Positions 1 through 12,319 of a DNA stretch of 64,000 nt are shown here, in pieces. A model generated the notes under the pieces. It saw nothing but the letters and a program-made list of their open reading frames with translations, searched no databases and had not been told where the DNA came from. A program made the position numbers and the translations under genes. Source of the DNA: Rhizophagus clarus (lineage: Eukaryota > Glomeromycota > Glomeromycetes > Glomerales > Glomeraceae); the NCBI GenBank assembly GCA_015698045.1, contig BLAL01000315.1:434001-498000 (forward strand), in the 5' to 3' direction. The stretch's first letter is position 1. Every line of letters starts with the position of its first letter.

Positions 1-2
1 TT

Positions 3-164
3 TATATTAATGATTATTATAATAGAAATAATCAATTAAGATTATTGAAATTAGATAATATACTTTACTCAAAATTTAAGAATCTTTATTATCATATTCA
101 TAAAAAAAAAATTGGTTATAAAATAGTAGAAAGTTTTAAACCTATTTGGTTTGATGAAAAATAA
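3..164 (+). CDS. C-terminal end of an unidentified protein (partial)
   Basis: An open frame runs in from the left edge and stops at TAA 162-164, giving about 53 residues rich in Asn, Tyr, Lys and Ile. The residues near the stop read FKPIWFDEK. The composition is more protein-like than the surrounding AT-rich DNA, but I do not recognise the family. It could be the tail of a transposon protein or of a lineage-specific gene. The start lies outside the window. Weakly supported. Confidence 0.3.
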   Translation, partial: YINDYYNRNNQLRLLKLDNILYSKFKNLYYHIHKKKIGYKIVESFKPIWFDEK

Positions 165-950
165 ATAAATTTAATTTGATATAATGATTTTTTATTATTA
201 ATTATAATTTGTATTGTATTTGTATTTTATATAATTATATATTTAAAAAAAATTTAATACAATAAATATTTTACATTATTAATAATAATTTAATAATATT
301 ATTTAAGTTTATATAATAAGTAATTATTATTGGTCATATTGTAGATGATAATTACAGTTCATTAATAATCTGAATGATCCATTTTTTAACTAATTCAGAT
401 GACAAATTAAATAGATTTTACTAGAGTCAACCTTTACTTATCTTAGATTTGCTCTTAATGTTATAGTAAAAGTATTTGAATTATATAAAAAGAAAAATAT
501 TAAGAAAAATGAAAAAAAAAAATATTTTAGATGCAAACAAAAATAGATAGTAATAATTAAGAAAGTTAAACTAAAAAATTAGTTCAAAAGTAAAAGATTA
601 TCTCTAATCTCTATACTAAACTAAACTAATTGTTTTAATAAAGTCTTCAATTCTACAATGATACTTTTTACATCTGATTTTGTAAACTGATTTTTCTTTA
701 GTCAAAAGTTTTTTTATTAGAAGAATCAGAATTCATTATCATGATTTGCATTTTATTCTGATATTACTTTTCTAAAAGAATTTTATTGGAGTCAATAATC
801 TTACCAGACTTTAGATTCTCTGCATTGCCATTTTAAGCAAATAAACGTTTCTGAAAACTGAGTTTAAGAGTAGAAGAATATTTATACTAAGAAACATTTA
901 AGTTATTCCAAAGTTGTAATTTATTTAAACTTTACAGAAATTTAAAAATT
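165..950. other. Gene-free AT-rich stretch
   Basis: No coding frame, RNA gene or clear repeat could be seen here. Several A-runs and one T-rich stretch are present. Confidence 0.5.
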
Positions 951-954
951 CTAA

Positions 955-1680
955 ACAATGACGAATTGATATTGTAATGATATTAAATATACATTGTAAT
1001 AATATCGATTTGCAAATGATATCATTATGATATTAAAATGATATCAATACATTATTGATTGGATATATCAAAATGATATTATAAAGATATTTACTTAAAG
1101 AAATATCTAATCGATATCATATTTATATTGTTATAACAATGATAATTTTTTAAAAAAATGTGAAACAAACATGATATTAATATTGTATCGATATGTATTT
1201 AGTATCATTATGACATCGTAAAAACATCATCTTATAAATATCAAATCGACATCAATTCACTATTGGCAATATAACGAATTGACATCATTTTGATATAGTT
1301 AAACAATAATAAAATTTTTAAAAAATGTGATACAAACACGATATTAATATAATATTGTATCGATATGTATTCAGTATCAATATGATATTATAAAACATTA
1401 TTTTATAAATATCAAATTAACATCAATTTGATATTGGTAATATAACAAATTGATATCATTTTGATATAATTAAACAATAATAAAATTTTTAAAAAATATG
1501 AAACAAACATGATATCGATATGATATTGTATCGATATGCATTAAGTATGAATACAACATTGTAAAAACATCATTTTATAAATATCAAATTAACATCATAT
1601 CAATATTGGCAATATAACGAACATATCAACATCATTTTGATATAGTTAAACAATAAATAGTATATTTTCAGATCATTTAG
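955..1680. repeat. GATATC-rich tandem repeat, unit about 170 bp
   Basis: The core holds about three imperfect copies of a 167-171 bp unit. A recognisable anchor (GTGAAACAAAC, GTGATACAAAC, ATGAAACAAAC) occurs near 1160, 1327 and 1498, each followed by alternating GATATT/GATATC blocks and ending with TTAAACAATAATAAAATTTTT. The flanks contain shorter, more diverged copies rich in ATGATATCA palindromes. It resembles a small satellite and has no coding frame. A different repeat with similar GATATC composition lies at 11.4-11.96 kb. Confidence 0.75.
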
Positions 1681-2052
1681 TTCAATATTAAATTAAAATA
1701 TTTTAATAATTTGTAATTTAATTAAAAAAAGTATAATTTAATTATACACATTTGCTTTTAGCTAGTAGTGGTATCATAATAGTTATTATTGTAAAATTCA
1801 TACAAAAAAAAAAATAATAAATTTTTTTTAATTGATATTTCAAATATCGTATTGAAAATTTAGATCTTTGATATGACTAATGCTACCAGTTCCAAATTAT
1901 TGATGAGTTGTTGCTGTAAAAAATCAAAAAAAGTAATTAAAAAGCAGACTGTCAAATTATTTGTATGAAATGTGGAAAAGTGATAAGAATGGAAGTCAAT
2001 AGAATAGTTGAGAGAACTGAATTATAATTTATTAACAAAATTATTTATAAAT

Positions 2053-2205
2053 TTATTTTCTATACATTTGCCATTTAATAGTTTCATTTTCTAATTTATT
2101 TTCTATTTCTATTATTTGGTTTAACTTTTGTTGATATAATTCTACAGCAAATATTTTTTGTCGTTTTAATTGTGTAATTTCTAAATAAATATTAGTAATT
2201 GATGA
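2053..2205 (-). pseudogene. Terminal exon-like relic, charged coiled-coil end
   Basis: On the minus strand an open frame of about 50 codons ends at TAA near 2053. It reads as a charged helical segment (for example EITQLKRQKIFAVELYQQK, then IEIENKLENETIKWQMYRK). This is the kind of tail found on Myb/SANT-type transposon-associated proteins, but that link is only a guess. No convincing upstream exon or start codon is visible. Treated as a fragment. Confidence 0.35.
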
Positions 2206-3005
2206 TGATATTATTTATAAATAATAATTTATAATTACCTTTATCTTTATTTTAATCGTTTCGATTAAAGAGTTGACCTAAACCAATTTTTTGATTAGAA
2301 ACCAGATAACAACCGAATACAATTATATACTTCACAAATCCTTTTATTAAACCCTCCAAAAAAAAAAAAGATATGTATAAAAAAAAAATAAAAAAAGCTA
2401 TCTAAAAGATCTGAAAAATTAAGGCGAACCTAGTAACCACTCTAAGCGGTTTTAAAGTGTTCACTCACCTTATCTCTTTTTCTTTTATTGTTTGAAAAAG
2501 ATTTATTTTTCTTTTTTTTAACTTATTTTTGCTTCTTCGGTAAATTATTTTCCATTATTTGTAAGTTATAAATTGGAGGGAAAGGTATTTAGAAATTTTT
2601 TAGAGAAAAAAGAAAGAAATTTCTTATCGAAGTAATTTAGATTATTTTATTAACAATATGTTACTTTATTTAGTAATAGAACATTCAAGGTCAAGATCAG
2701 ATGTATACTAAATATTGTGTAAATGAGGGTACACACCAACACACGTTACATAATTCAAATTATTTATACAAAGAGTAATCTAAACGTCTCCCAAATTTTT
2801 TTTTTTAATTAAAAACATTAAGGTGTGACATTTAGAATAATGGTCAATTCACTTGTAAAAACTTACTAAATTTATTATCGTTATAAATACATAATTTTAT
2901 AAAAAAATTAGGCATGAGCTTTTACTAAAGATTTTATAACTATGTATAATTTAATATTATTAATACTAAGTATGATTAAAGGATATTATAAATAAAATAA
3001 CTTAC

Positions 3006-4204
3006 CGATAAAGAATTAACGATGTTACTACCACTTCTTGATGGTATAGATAATTCCTTTGTCATTCTATCTAACGCCTTAATAGCAGCTAAATTTTTAC
3101 CATTCCACGAGATTCTGACAGCTTCTCTAACAAAATCAACTAATGTAACCAAACCTCCATTGTTAATTAATTCTGAAATGTTTACAGCAACAAGTTGTCT
3201 GCTTAAAATTTTTTGTGCAACACTTTTGTTAACATATTTTTTAATCTCTTTCTGAGATATATTTCCAGTGGTACCTCTATTTTATTCATTAATTAATAAT
3301 AATACAATTACAGCACTATTTATTGCCAACAAAACAATTAAACATATACCTGCTTTTTCTTATTTCTTTATATTCTTCTACAAAGCTTAAAATATTTTGA
3401 TTGAATTTATTCCTGAAATCTGTAAGGAACTTACGAGTACGTTCAAGATAGCTTTTTGCCTCGCTAGTCGCTAGTATATATCTTGATTTGGAAAATCTTT
3501 ACGATCAGGTCATCAAGAACTTTATTGTCTGGATTCCTCATGCACAGGAATATACATTTTACTGACTCATCCCAGAGTCAGATTTTATCCTAAAACATTA
3601 GAAGACGCATTATTTAATGATTTAAATATAATAAATATTACCATATTGATTCAATACTAACTTCATTATTTTTTGATTCAACAACATCTGATGATTCGTT
3701 CATTTTATTTGCAAGTCGTAAGATATCAGGGTGTTTGACAAGCCAGTTAACTATTTCTAATTTTGAATGCTTTCAAAATTGTTCTGGAATTTCATCTGCT
3801 TCTTCGCCATTATCATCTCCTTCATCATCATCATCATCACCATTATCGTAATCCTTATCACTTTTGTCCCTTACTCCTTCTTCAACTATTATGTTTGGTT
3901 TATTGACACACACACCTATATGTAATATATCATTGCAATTGTTTTAATTAAAGATTAATATCAATAAATTAAAGTCTACACATATTAATATTACCTGACA
4001 TTAATTTATTTGCCTCTTCAATGTCTATATCTCTTCTCTTTTTTGCGATACCAATTTGTCCTGAGTTCTTTTAACTTTTTTTCAGTCCTTTTGGTATTTT
4101 ACTATTTATTATCCTTACATATAAGCAAATTTTATTAAAAAAGTAATATATATACCTCTTTTAACTTCTATTTCTTTACCTTCAGATGATTTACGTTTAG
4201 ACAT
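3006..4204 (-). pseudogene. Decayed multi-exon gene, unknown acidic protein
   Basis: Several coding exons read on the minus strand. Exon 1 (4204-4156) begins MSKRKSSEGKEIEVKR and ends at a GTATAT donor. A second exon (about 4061-3998) reads KKRRDIDIEEANKLMSG. A third (about 3916-3647) carries an Asp/Glu-rich stretch and then IVNWLVKHPDILRLANKMN. Further exons cover about 3600-3360 and 3290-3006 (QKEIKKYVNKSVAQKILSRQ...WNGKNLAAIKALDRM). The third exon has an in-frame TGA where CGA would give QFRKHSK, and the frame shifts near 3460 with a nearby TAG. The family is unknown to me. A plus-strand frame at 3022-3255 is only the shadow of the last exon. Confidence 0.5.
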
Positions 4205-4739
4205 AGTATTAGGAAAATATAAACAAAAAAATATAGATATAGAAAAGAAAAAAAAATGTACTGCATCCTTACGATATAAATATAAAATCTTGGTTATTGT
4301 AAATTATGATAACAGTATACAATTGGAAAATATACATGATTTTGACATTGTGAGGAATGCAAAATCAGTTGAAAATATCAAAAGAATTATGATGGAAAAG
4401 AGTGTGAGAAAAATTAATGGAATATTTTGTTTTAAATTCCCATTTTTATAAAAAAGGAGTGAGAAGTAATATTTTTAACGCTGATTTATTGTATTACAAA
4501 CATTACAAACACGAATAATATTGTTTAAATTTGACCATTGTAATTTATTGTAATACAATTTATTGTATTACAAACACGAATAATATATGTTAAATTTGAC
4601 ATTGTAATTAGAATTTTATTATCAAAAATATATATATAATAAAATATAAAAATGAAAATAAAATAAAAATTTATAATATAAAAATAAAAAAAAAATAGAA
4701 AATAGAAAAGGGTAAAATGATAAAAAAAAATTGTTTTAA

Positions 4740-5385
4740 TGATGGTGTCAATGATGGGGGTAAGGAGAATAAAAGCGCCTGCGCTCATGGTGGTGATAAG
4801 CTTGAGAGTGCCTGCGTTCGTAACAGTGATGAGATCGAGAGCGCTCACGCTTGTGATGGTGATGAGATTGAGAGCATCCACGTTCATGATGATGATGAGA
4901 TCAAGAACGCCTGCGCTCTCAATACTCATATCTCCTACGATTTACCCTATTTCTTCTCATGGCGCAAACCAATGCTTAAAATAAAACAATTAGTTAATTA
5001 TAAATGTGATAAATTAAATAAAAAAAATCAATTAAATAATAAATTGTTACTTTCAGCAAGCCAAAATTTATCTGACAACTCATCATGAAAACGTTCATCA
5101 TAAAGAGTTGGTGTGTGGGTAGTAAATCCTTCCAGATTTCCACTCAATAACCTTTTCAAATTTTCATAACCACTTTTTAGTGCATTCCATTTATTCCTGC
5201 ACTATTTTTTTATTAATGTGAAGTTTTGGTGATCATTATTTATTTTGCGATATATGATTCCAAATCACCTTTTGATCATGAATGGCAGTAGTACAAAAAA
5301 ATTGTTGATACAATTGACGATACTGAATTAACGAGAGAGTAGCGTCATTTGACCACTGTAAAGCCCTGGTATTTAATTGTGCCAT
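4740..5385 (-). pseudogene. Decayed Myb/SANT-like protein with His/Arg/Ser-rich repeats
   Basis: The frame starts at ATG 5385 (MAQLNTRALQWSNDATLSLI). The spaced W...L...I pattern and a later CRNKWNALKSGYENLKRLL block match a Myb/SANT-like DNA-binding domain of the trihelix type. An intron probably separates the two parts at about 5240-5200, because the first part runs into TAA just after SQNK. After the block FHDELSDKFWLAESN a separate exon (about 4945-4750) encodes four to five copies of an 11-residue unit (SHHHHER.., SHHHHKRERS, RSHHCYERRHS). Two in-frame stops interrupt it; the TGA between ERRRS and SHHHHER is one C-to-T change from CGA. Such proteins are often carried by or related to transposons. 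Confidence 0.5.
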
Positions 5386-6649
5386 TTTTTAATATTATTA
5401 TGAAATAAAAAAAAAATATTATAAAATCGAGTAATTGAGAGTAATTGATTTAATTAGAGAAAGAAAGTATTTTAAAATGAGTGAAATGGCGAACAGGCTC
5501 CATATTTATAATAAATTTTATTATTATTTCTTGAACTCCATATTACGATTCTGCATAGATCTTAATATAATCATCTTTAGATCCTACATATATTACGCAT
5601 ATTTTTTTGATTACACCATTTATTAATTTATTCAAAGCATGTCTTAAAAATATAATTTTTTTGGACCTTATAATAATTCATAAAAATTTTACCCAAATTT
5701 TTATGATCTTAATGTAATCATAGATCCTGCATATTATTTGCGTATAGATATTTTATTACATTATTACAAAAAACAGGGTTAAGTGTTTGTTTCATTATAG
5801 TTATCTTTGCTAATTGACGATTGCTATTCAAAGTTCTATAATAATGAGCAACAAGGAGGACGATTCAAAGAATAGGTATGCTAATTTTGCATAGCAAATA
5901 AAAAAATAATTTTTTATTGTAGTAATTTAGTTATCATCAAGTTTAACAAAGTAAGATTGAATATTTGTTAGATATTCAAATATTATCGGACGTGATTCAA
6001 ATATATCATGTGATTTAAATACTCGTTACGTTCTTCAGATTTAGAAAAATTATTTAAGTCAATAAATTCAGATTTTAGGTACAATTTATAAAAAAGAAAT
6101 ATTATTTTTAATAAGATTGGCCACAAGTATATCAGCAATAGAAAATATTTTATATCAATAAAAAAAATATATTTTTTTTTATTATAAATCAATTCACTAA
6201 CTGTATACAAATCGATAAAAGTAATTCTTAATTTCCTTATATAATCCCATATGTGAAATTGTGAATACAGATAAGAAGACAATCGGTGGTCTTAAATGAA
6301 TTGTTAAAAAAAAAGAATATGATCACATAAAATTTTTTTTTAAAAAGAAATTCTTCTCACCGCTACCTTACCACATAAAAATTCTTTGCTGATTTGTATA
6401 CTACATTATAGTTAAAAAAATTGTACATCAATATCGGCATCAGAACATCAATATATACTGATAATTAGAACTTAATTCGAACTTAATTTACTCTGTTTTG
6501 AGAATACCGTAAATAATTGGCTAATGACCTGGTACAGATATGTAACAAAATCGGCATTGATTTTAACTGAATTGATCAACTATTTTGCTTTTTTTTTGGT
6601 TTTTTTTTTTGTTGATACGCTGATAATATAAAGGTATTTATAATTTAAA
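5386..6649. other. Gene-free AT-rich stretch
   Basis: No convincing coding exon was found on either strand. Frames of 60-100 codons here are dominated by AT-driven Ile/Tyr/Lys/Phe and lack any domain pattern. T-runs occur near 6590-6615. Confidence 0.45.
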
Positions 6650-9600
6650 GCTTTAATTGAATCATAAAATTCTAAATTAAGATATCTTAAATTTTTTATA
6701 AAGTTGAGAAGACAATTTAATCATATCGAACTAATAAAACCAATTCAAATTCGAAATCAGTTTTCTTACAGCAATCCTAATGAGACAACAAAATCTGATG
6801 AGAAAATAGCAATACGTTCACCTGTATGTTCACCTGATAATGATAACGAAGACATGAACTTTCATTATGATTATGAAGATGGTAATTTAAGTTTTCAAGA
6901 CAATAATGATGATGATAATGTATATGATTCAATTAATCCTCAACACTACAATGATAAGATGATATTTTCGCAAGATGATATAAATTCATCAGATACTGAA
7001 GAGGAAGAAGAAAGTGACAACAATTACAATAGCGAAGAGGAGGAAGTAGATGATAATGAAATCAATGATAAAGAAGAGGAAGGGAAAGGTAACAATGATG
7101 ATAATAAAGTGGAAGAGGAACGTAATAATGATGAAGAGGAACGTAATGGTGAAGAGAAAAAAATACATCAAATTATTGAAGCTTTAGATAAAGACGAGAT
7201 ACCATCCTGTGATAGTGAATTTGCACTGTATTTTAATAATTATATGGCTACGGCACTATTTTGTTGGCTTCAGAAGCACAATGTTTCTATGAAAGCATAT
7301 GAAGATCTTGTCGATATCATTCATAATCCTCAATTTGAGCCTACCCATGTGATAAAAAATATCTGAAGATTTCAATTATCGAGAAAACGTCTTCCTCTCC
7401 TACCAATAACAATAAAGTCTATTAAAATTTTACCAAAAAAACTCTGTCAACTTCACGAGGATCAAAGCTTTCGTATCAACTCTCAATTAGTGAAATTATA
7501 TGGCGTGTTCTGAATAATCTGATGCTAAAGAAGTATATGTATTTTGGACCTGGTATTGATTCTGAAAAAAAATCAGAATTTTGGCATGGAAACTTATGGG
7601 GTGAATCACCACTTTTTGGACAACATGAAATATTAATATCAGAAGGTAATAAAATAATGTATTTTGATACAATTATGATTTATTAACATTGATTATTTAC
7701 TTTTAATAAAATAGTTTTGTATCGATCTGGTGATTTTATCTACTACCAAGATAATGGCCAAAAAAAACTTGGAAGATTGAGAGCAATTTTGAAAAATGAT
7801 GAATATTATAAGTTACGAGTTCAAAAAATCCTGAATTATAATGATTTACCTGAAAATTTAAAAGAATTATCAAGACAACATCGTTCTATTACTGGGAAAG
7901 TATGGTTACAGGACGAACCATTTTTAACCATAATGACCTCTTAAATTTTAGAGAAAGTGGCTATAATGATGACGTTTCAACATCAAAATATTCCCAAAGA
8001 TTCATTATGGATTAGCAAAATAATTTATAAATGCAATGACCATTGATATGTTCAGGACGTAAAGTTTTCATACCTACACCCATCTGATTACATTTCTATT
8101 AGAAATCTACCATCGTCATCTATGCCAGTTTATAAGTTATTTTTAGATCTTTATTATGATGATTTTGGTACATTTAGAAATGTATATCACTCTTTAGGTG
8201 GCGTCTATATACAGTTTTATGTCAACACATTAAAAAAAGCTAATCAAAAATCATTTTGTTTTTGGGTTTGTACTGTTTGGCAAAAATTTTAACGAATTTA
8301 TGGTACCTTTCGTTTCAGAAATAAAAGATTTTGAGAAAGGGAAGATAATGACTGTTCAAGGACAAGATGCATGGGTAATTGCCAGTTTGAGCGTTGTCAC
8401 AGCAGATCTAGAGTAATGAGGTATCCTCAATTTAATCAATAATTTTAATAACATTATTTTGTAACAATTATTAAAATTTTTTAAAATGAATTTAGACATA
8501 ATGCAAATAAAGGTTATTGTACCTGTAAAATTGATAATGATCATGGAGTGCTCATAATCAGGATATTATAACAACATTACGTTATCATCATATTACAGAT
8601 GAAGAAATTTCAAAAATTTCTCATGAATCTGTAGTTTCAAGAAGAGACCAACTTTGTATAGAATATGATTTATGATCATCGTCTAGTATTTTAGATAAAT
8701 TGAAGTGGGAAAAACATCTACAGACTCCGTAGGATGTTTATCATGCCATCGTAGGAAAGATTGGACGGCTGTTAAAATTAACTTATGAATTATTTTCACG
8801 AGAAGGAAAAGATGATTTTATCAAAATTTGGAAAAATTTTGAAATCCCAAAAAAGTGGTCTCGTTTACCTAATCTTATTTCTCATTACAATAGTTTTATG
8901 ATGTCCGATCTACTTAGATTAGCTATGATTATGCCATTTTTACTATATCAGTTTTTAAAAGAATCAAGTCTCAAGCGTAATGATGCAGTTACCATTCAAC
9001 AAAGAATTAATGCATCTCAAATTAGCTTAGTACCAAAAAATATTATAGCTTGTTTGGTACATGTTGCAAAAACTATGAGAACAGTATTTAATAGGGAATT
9101 TACGTTAGATAGCTATGAGGAATTACAGCAATGTCTTGAAGAAGAGTTTTCAATCCTTCCAAAGGTATAATTATAAACTTGAAATTCAGAATATGGAAAT
9201 AATTTTTAAATAATTAATATTATTTTATTTTTTTATAGGTTTTTGTTAGTTTTGTTAATTTACCAAATATACATGTTAATATACATCTTTTGATGCATGC
9301 TAAAACCTTTGAGACACTTACTAATATCCAAGTGGGTATAAAAGAAATGGTTCATTGTATATTTAAAGAAATGGTACCAAAGACTAATTGCAAAAACATA
9401 GATTTGGATTTATTAAAACGTTACAATACTCTATTTGCAATTTGACATTTAGCAGATGGTGGTATAGATTCAAGATTTAATAGATCTTGTACTGGATTTA
9501 CAAATTCAAATTTTGGCTAATTATTTCTGAACTGGTATGTTACAGAGGATAAATATTCAATTGAAAAACAAGCTCAAAATAATGATGATACAAAAGGTAA

Positions 9601-10249
9601 GATAGTAATAATAGTATAATATAATATAATATATACTTTATATTTATTTTTTCACATGTATCTGATCTTTATTTTAGTTGTTTCACTGATAAATTTTATT
9701 TCCAATATTTCCTTAAAAAAAAGAATGTCAAAGCAGGAACGTGATTCACTTCTCTTAACTTTGCATAATTTTAAAACTGAGTTGTTTTTATCTTATGTGA
9801 ATATGAAATTTGAGGCAGTACTTATGAATGTTTCAACTAGTTGGTATAAATTGGCATCATATACATTTGAAGAAGAAAGTGGTATCTTTTCAAAAGTCTA
9901 CTCACACCTTGGTGATTTTATCACAATTTATGAAGAAAATCACGAAGAATCTTATGCAGTTATCAAGGATATCTTTCGACATAAAAGTAATAATGACAAA
10001 TATTATGCCTTTATTGTTGTAGATTGGTTTGAGGATACTGGAGGTGAACATTCAATACTAAAATGTCTACTTTACCGCCTTCAAGCAACAGGAAATAAAT
10101 GGAGACGTATTTTTCCAACTACTGTAATAGATAATTTTCAAAAAGTATATTTTATTCATAATTGTAATTCAGAAAGATGCCAACTACCTAATCATGATAT
10201 CACAAATAGAATTTGGATAAAAAATAATTTTTATTTTACAGCCGTATAA
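6650..10249 (+). pseudogene. Decayed Tnp2/CACTA-like transposon protein
   Basis: A chain of plus-strand exons reads as one long transposase-like protein. The N-terminal part (6704-7366) is very acidic and ends FCWLQKHNVSMKAYEDLVDI. Then come a segment at 7717-7944 (YRSGDFIYYQDNGQKKLGR) and, through 8000-8560, a block with QGQDAWVIASL and HGANKGCRTC-like remnants typical of the Tnp2 core. Next is 8590-9180 (LRYHHITDEEISKISHESV, then MMSDLLRLAMIMPF...KTMRTVFNREF), then 9240-9590 and 9690-10249. Stops and frameshifts occur in nearly every block (for example TGA at 8674-8676 in a frame reading IEYDL, and AATTTGA near 9443). Tnp2 proteins mobilise CACTA/EnSpm elements. I could not identify CACTA-type terminal repeats, so the element borders are unknown. 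The first in-frame ATG is not clear; the frame at 6704 starts with TTG. Confidence 0.55.
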
Positions 10250-10444
10250 TTGTTTGATTATATAAATATATAATTTGTGTTAGTTTTAAAATTAACCAAT
10301 AAAATCATATTAATCATTATGCATGATGTAATATATTAAAATTAACCAATCAAAATTGATTTGTTTACATGCATGTGAGATCTAAAATAGCTAAAATTCG
10401 TAATGTTTTATTTATTTTCAAAAATAAACTTCTCTCTTCTTAAA

Positions 10445-10842
10445 TATTATACTTGTCTTAACACTTTACAGTATTTTCTTCTTTTCTCTTTTATCCAAGT
10501 TACTTTACTTATCTTTTACAATATTAACAATACTTTGGCATTTTAATTTATATATATATGATATAGCCACCAACACAAAGAGTCAAAGACTGTTCGCCAA
10601 AAAAACGTATAAGACAAAAAAACTACTTTTAAATAAATGGGGAAGCCAAATATTATATTTGTCTTATATTTTAACACTTTATGGTATTTTCTTCTTCTCT
10701 CTTTTACTTTACTTATCTTTTACAATATTAACAATACTTTGGCATTTTGGTTTATATTCAATATAACCACCAACACAAAAACCATTTGCCAAAAAATGCA
10801 TAAGACAAAAAAACTACTTTTAAATAAATAGTGAAACCATTA
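10445..10842. repeat. Direct tandem duplication of about 200 bp
   Basis: The segment 10445-10650 is repeated at 10651-10842 with small differences. Both copies contain ATCTTTTACAATATTAACAA, then ACTTTGGCATTTT, CCACCAACACAAA, and end with ACTACTTTTAAATAAAT. No coding function is evident. It lies just downstream of the Tnp2-like relic. Confidence 0.8.
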
Positions 10843-11409
10843 AGCAGGTATGAAAATATCATATACACATATTTTTCATATTTTTTTGGACTCTACCATA
10901 TTCGTAAAGTCTACTGGTTCTGTAGGAGGAATTGGTTATATACTTTCTTTATAATAGGATATAGTTTAAGTCTTTCTTTGTTAGACTGTGGTATTACTTA
11001 AGAGAGTTAGAATGTATTCTCAAATGCTATGTTCAAATTGCTGAATATATTTGAGTTTTCTTTTGTAATATTTGCTTAGCCTGGAGGAAAATGTTATGAA
11101 ATAGGGCTGGATATTTTATGACATTTTCTGCCATCAATTACTTTGTCCAGGATGGCATCAGTCGTAGCAGCCAGCATTTTTTTTTTATAATATTATGGTT
11201 TTAAGAATTAACACTTCCAAATTTAAAGAGCTAACGTTAAAAATATTATCATTTTTATTTTTTCTCAAAATCCTGGAGATTACCTGCTTTAACCATTATT
11301 CCAAGGTTATGTATTAAATTTAAATTTTAAATATATTTTATAAAGTGTATATTATATTAATCATGATTGTTTTTTTTTATATTTTTTTAAATTTAATATA
11401 AAATCGTTT

Positions 11410-11960
11410 TTGTGATGTAATTTATGAAATTACTATGATGTAGTTATGATATCAAATAAATATTATAATACTTTAGCAATGTTAATTTGATATTAATATG
11501 ATATTTCTATAATATAGTTACGATGTTAAATAAATGTAAATTCAACACCTTAAAAAAAAAAAAAAATAAAAATAAATGTAAAAACATTTTTGTAATATTA
11601 ATTTGATATTAATATGATATCGCTACAATATGGTTACAATATCTAATAAATGTTATAATACTTTGCAATATTAATTTGATGTTAATATGTTATCTTTACG
11701 ATATAGTTACGATATCAAATAAATGTTATAATACTTTGGAAATGTTAATTTGATGTCAATATATTATTTTTACAATATAGTTACGATATCGAATAAATAT
11801 TATAATACTTTGGCAATGTTAATTCGATATTAATATGTTATCTTTATGATATAGTTATGATATCAAATAAATGTTATAATACTTTGGTAATATTAATTTG
11901 ATGTTAATATAATATTGCTACAATACAGTTACAATGTTAAATAAATGTCGTATAGTGATC
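11410..11960. repeat. Tandem repeat, unit about 75 bp, about seven copies
   Basis: The anchor AGTTAYRATRTYRAATAAA recurs near 11442, 11517, 11632, 11705, 11780, 11855 and 11929. Spacing is 73-75 bp except for one interval of 115 bp, where an A-rich insertion sits (11552-11567). Each unit also carries TATAATACTTTGG and AATGTTAATTTGATATTAATATG. It is AT-rich satellite-like DNA with the same GATATC character as the array near 1.3 kb but a different unit length. Confidence 0.85.
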
Positions 11961-12319
11961 ACAGGGATATCGTACTAATCAATAACGAATAGATATAGTT
12001 ACGACTAACTTAATGATAACGATTCAACTTTTTACTATGATATCGTGATAATATCATAACAATATCATTATGGTATCGAATCGACATTGATAAATAACCC
12101 CAAGTTTCAGTAAAGAACATATTAAAACTTAATCTCAAGTTGCAAAATAATCAATCAATTTTGATATTCTAGAAGTTTTTTAATAATTTTATAAGCTTTC
12201 ATATTACTTTCAATTATAAATTGATATAGACTTGCATCAAAAAAAAGGAAGTATCTGTTATATTAGCGAGTATATTGTATATGATAGTTTAGAACTTTTT
12301 ACGTTATTTTCTTTTTGAT

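Noticed and set aside
3022..3255. 77-codon plus-strand frame
   Set aside because: Shadow of a minus-strand exon with better protein character and splice borders.
4525..4929. 134-codon frame on the minus strand
   Set aside because: It is an alternate frame of the His/Arg/Ser repeat plus AT-driven Phe/Tyr/Ile sequence; the repeat reads much better as SHHHHER units in another frame.
5983..6282. 99-codon minus-strand frame
   Set aside because: Composition is AT-driven Ile/Tyr/Leu/Lys with no domain pattern, splice partner or neighbouring exon.
6650..10249. CACTA-type terminal inverted repeats around the Tnp2 relic
   Set aside because: I looked for CACTA/TAGTG at both sides and saw no paired, flanking-duplicated ends.
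11410..11960. Possible CRISPR-like array
   Set aside because: Units vary along their whole length, with no identical repeats separated by unique spacers, and the genome is eukaryotic.
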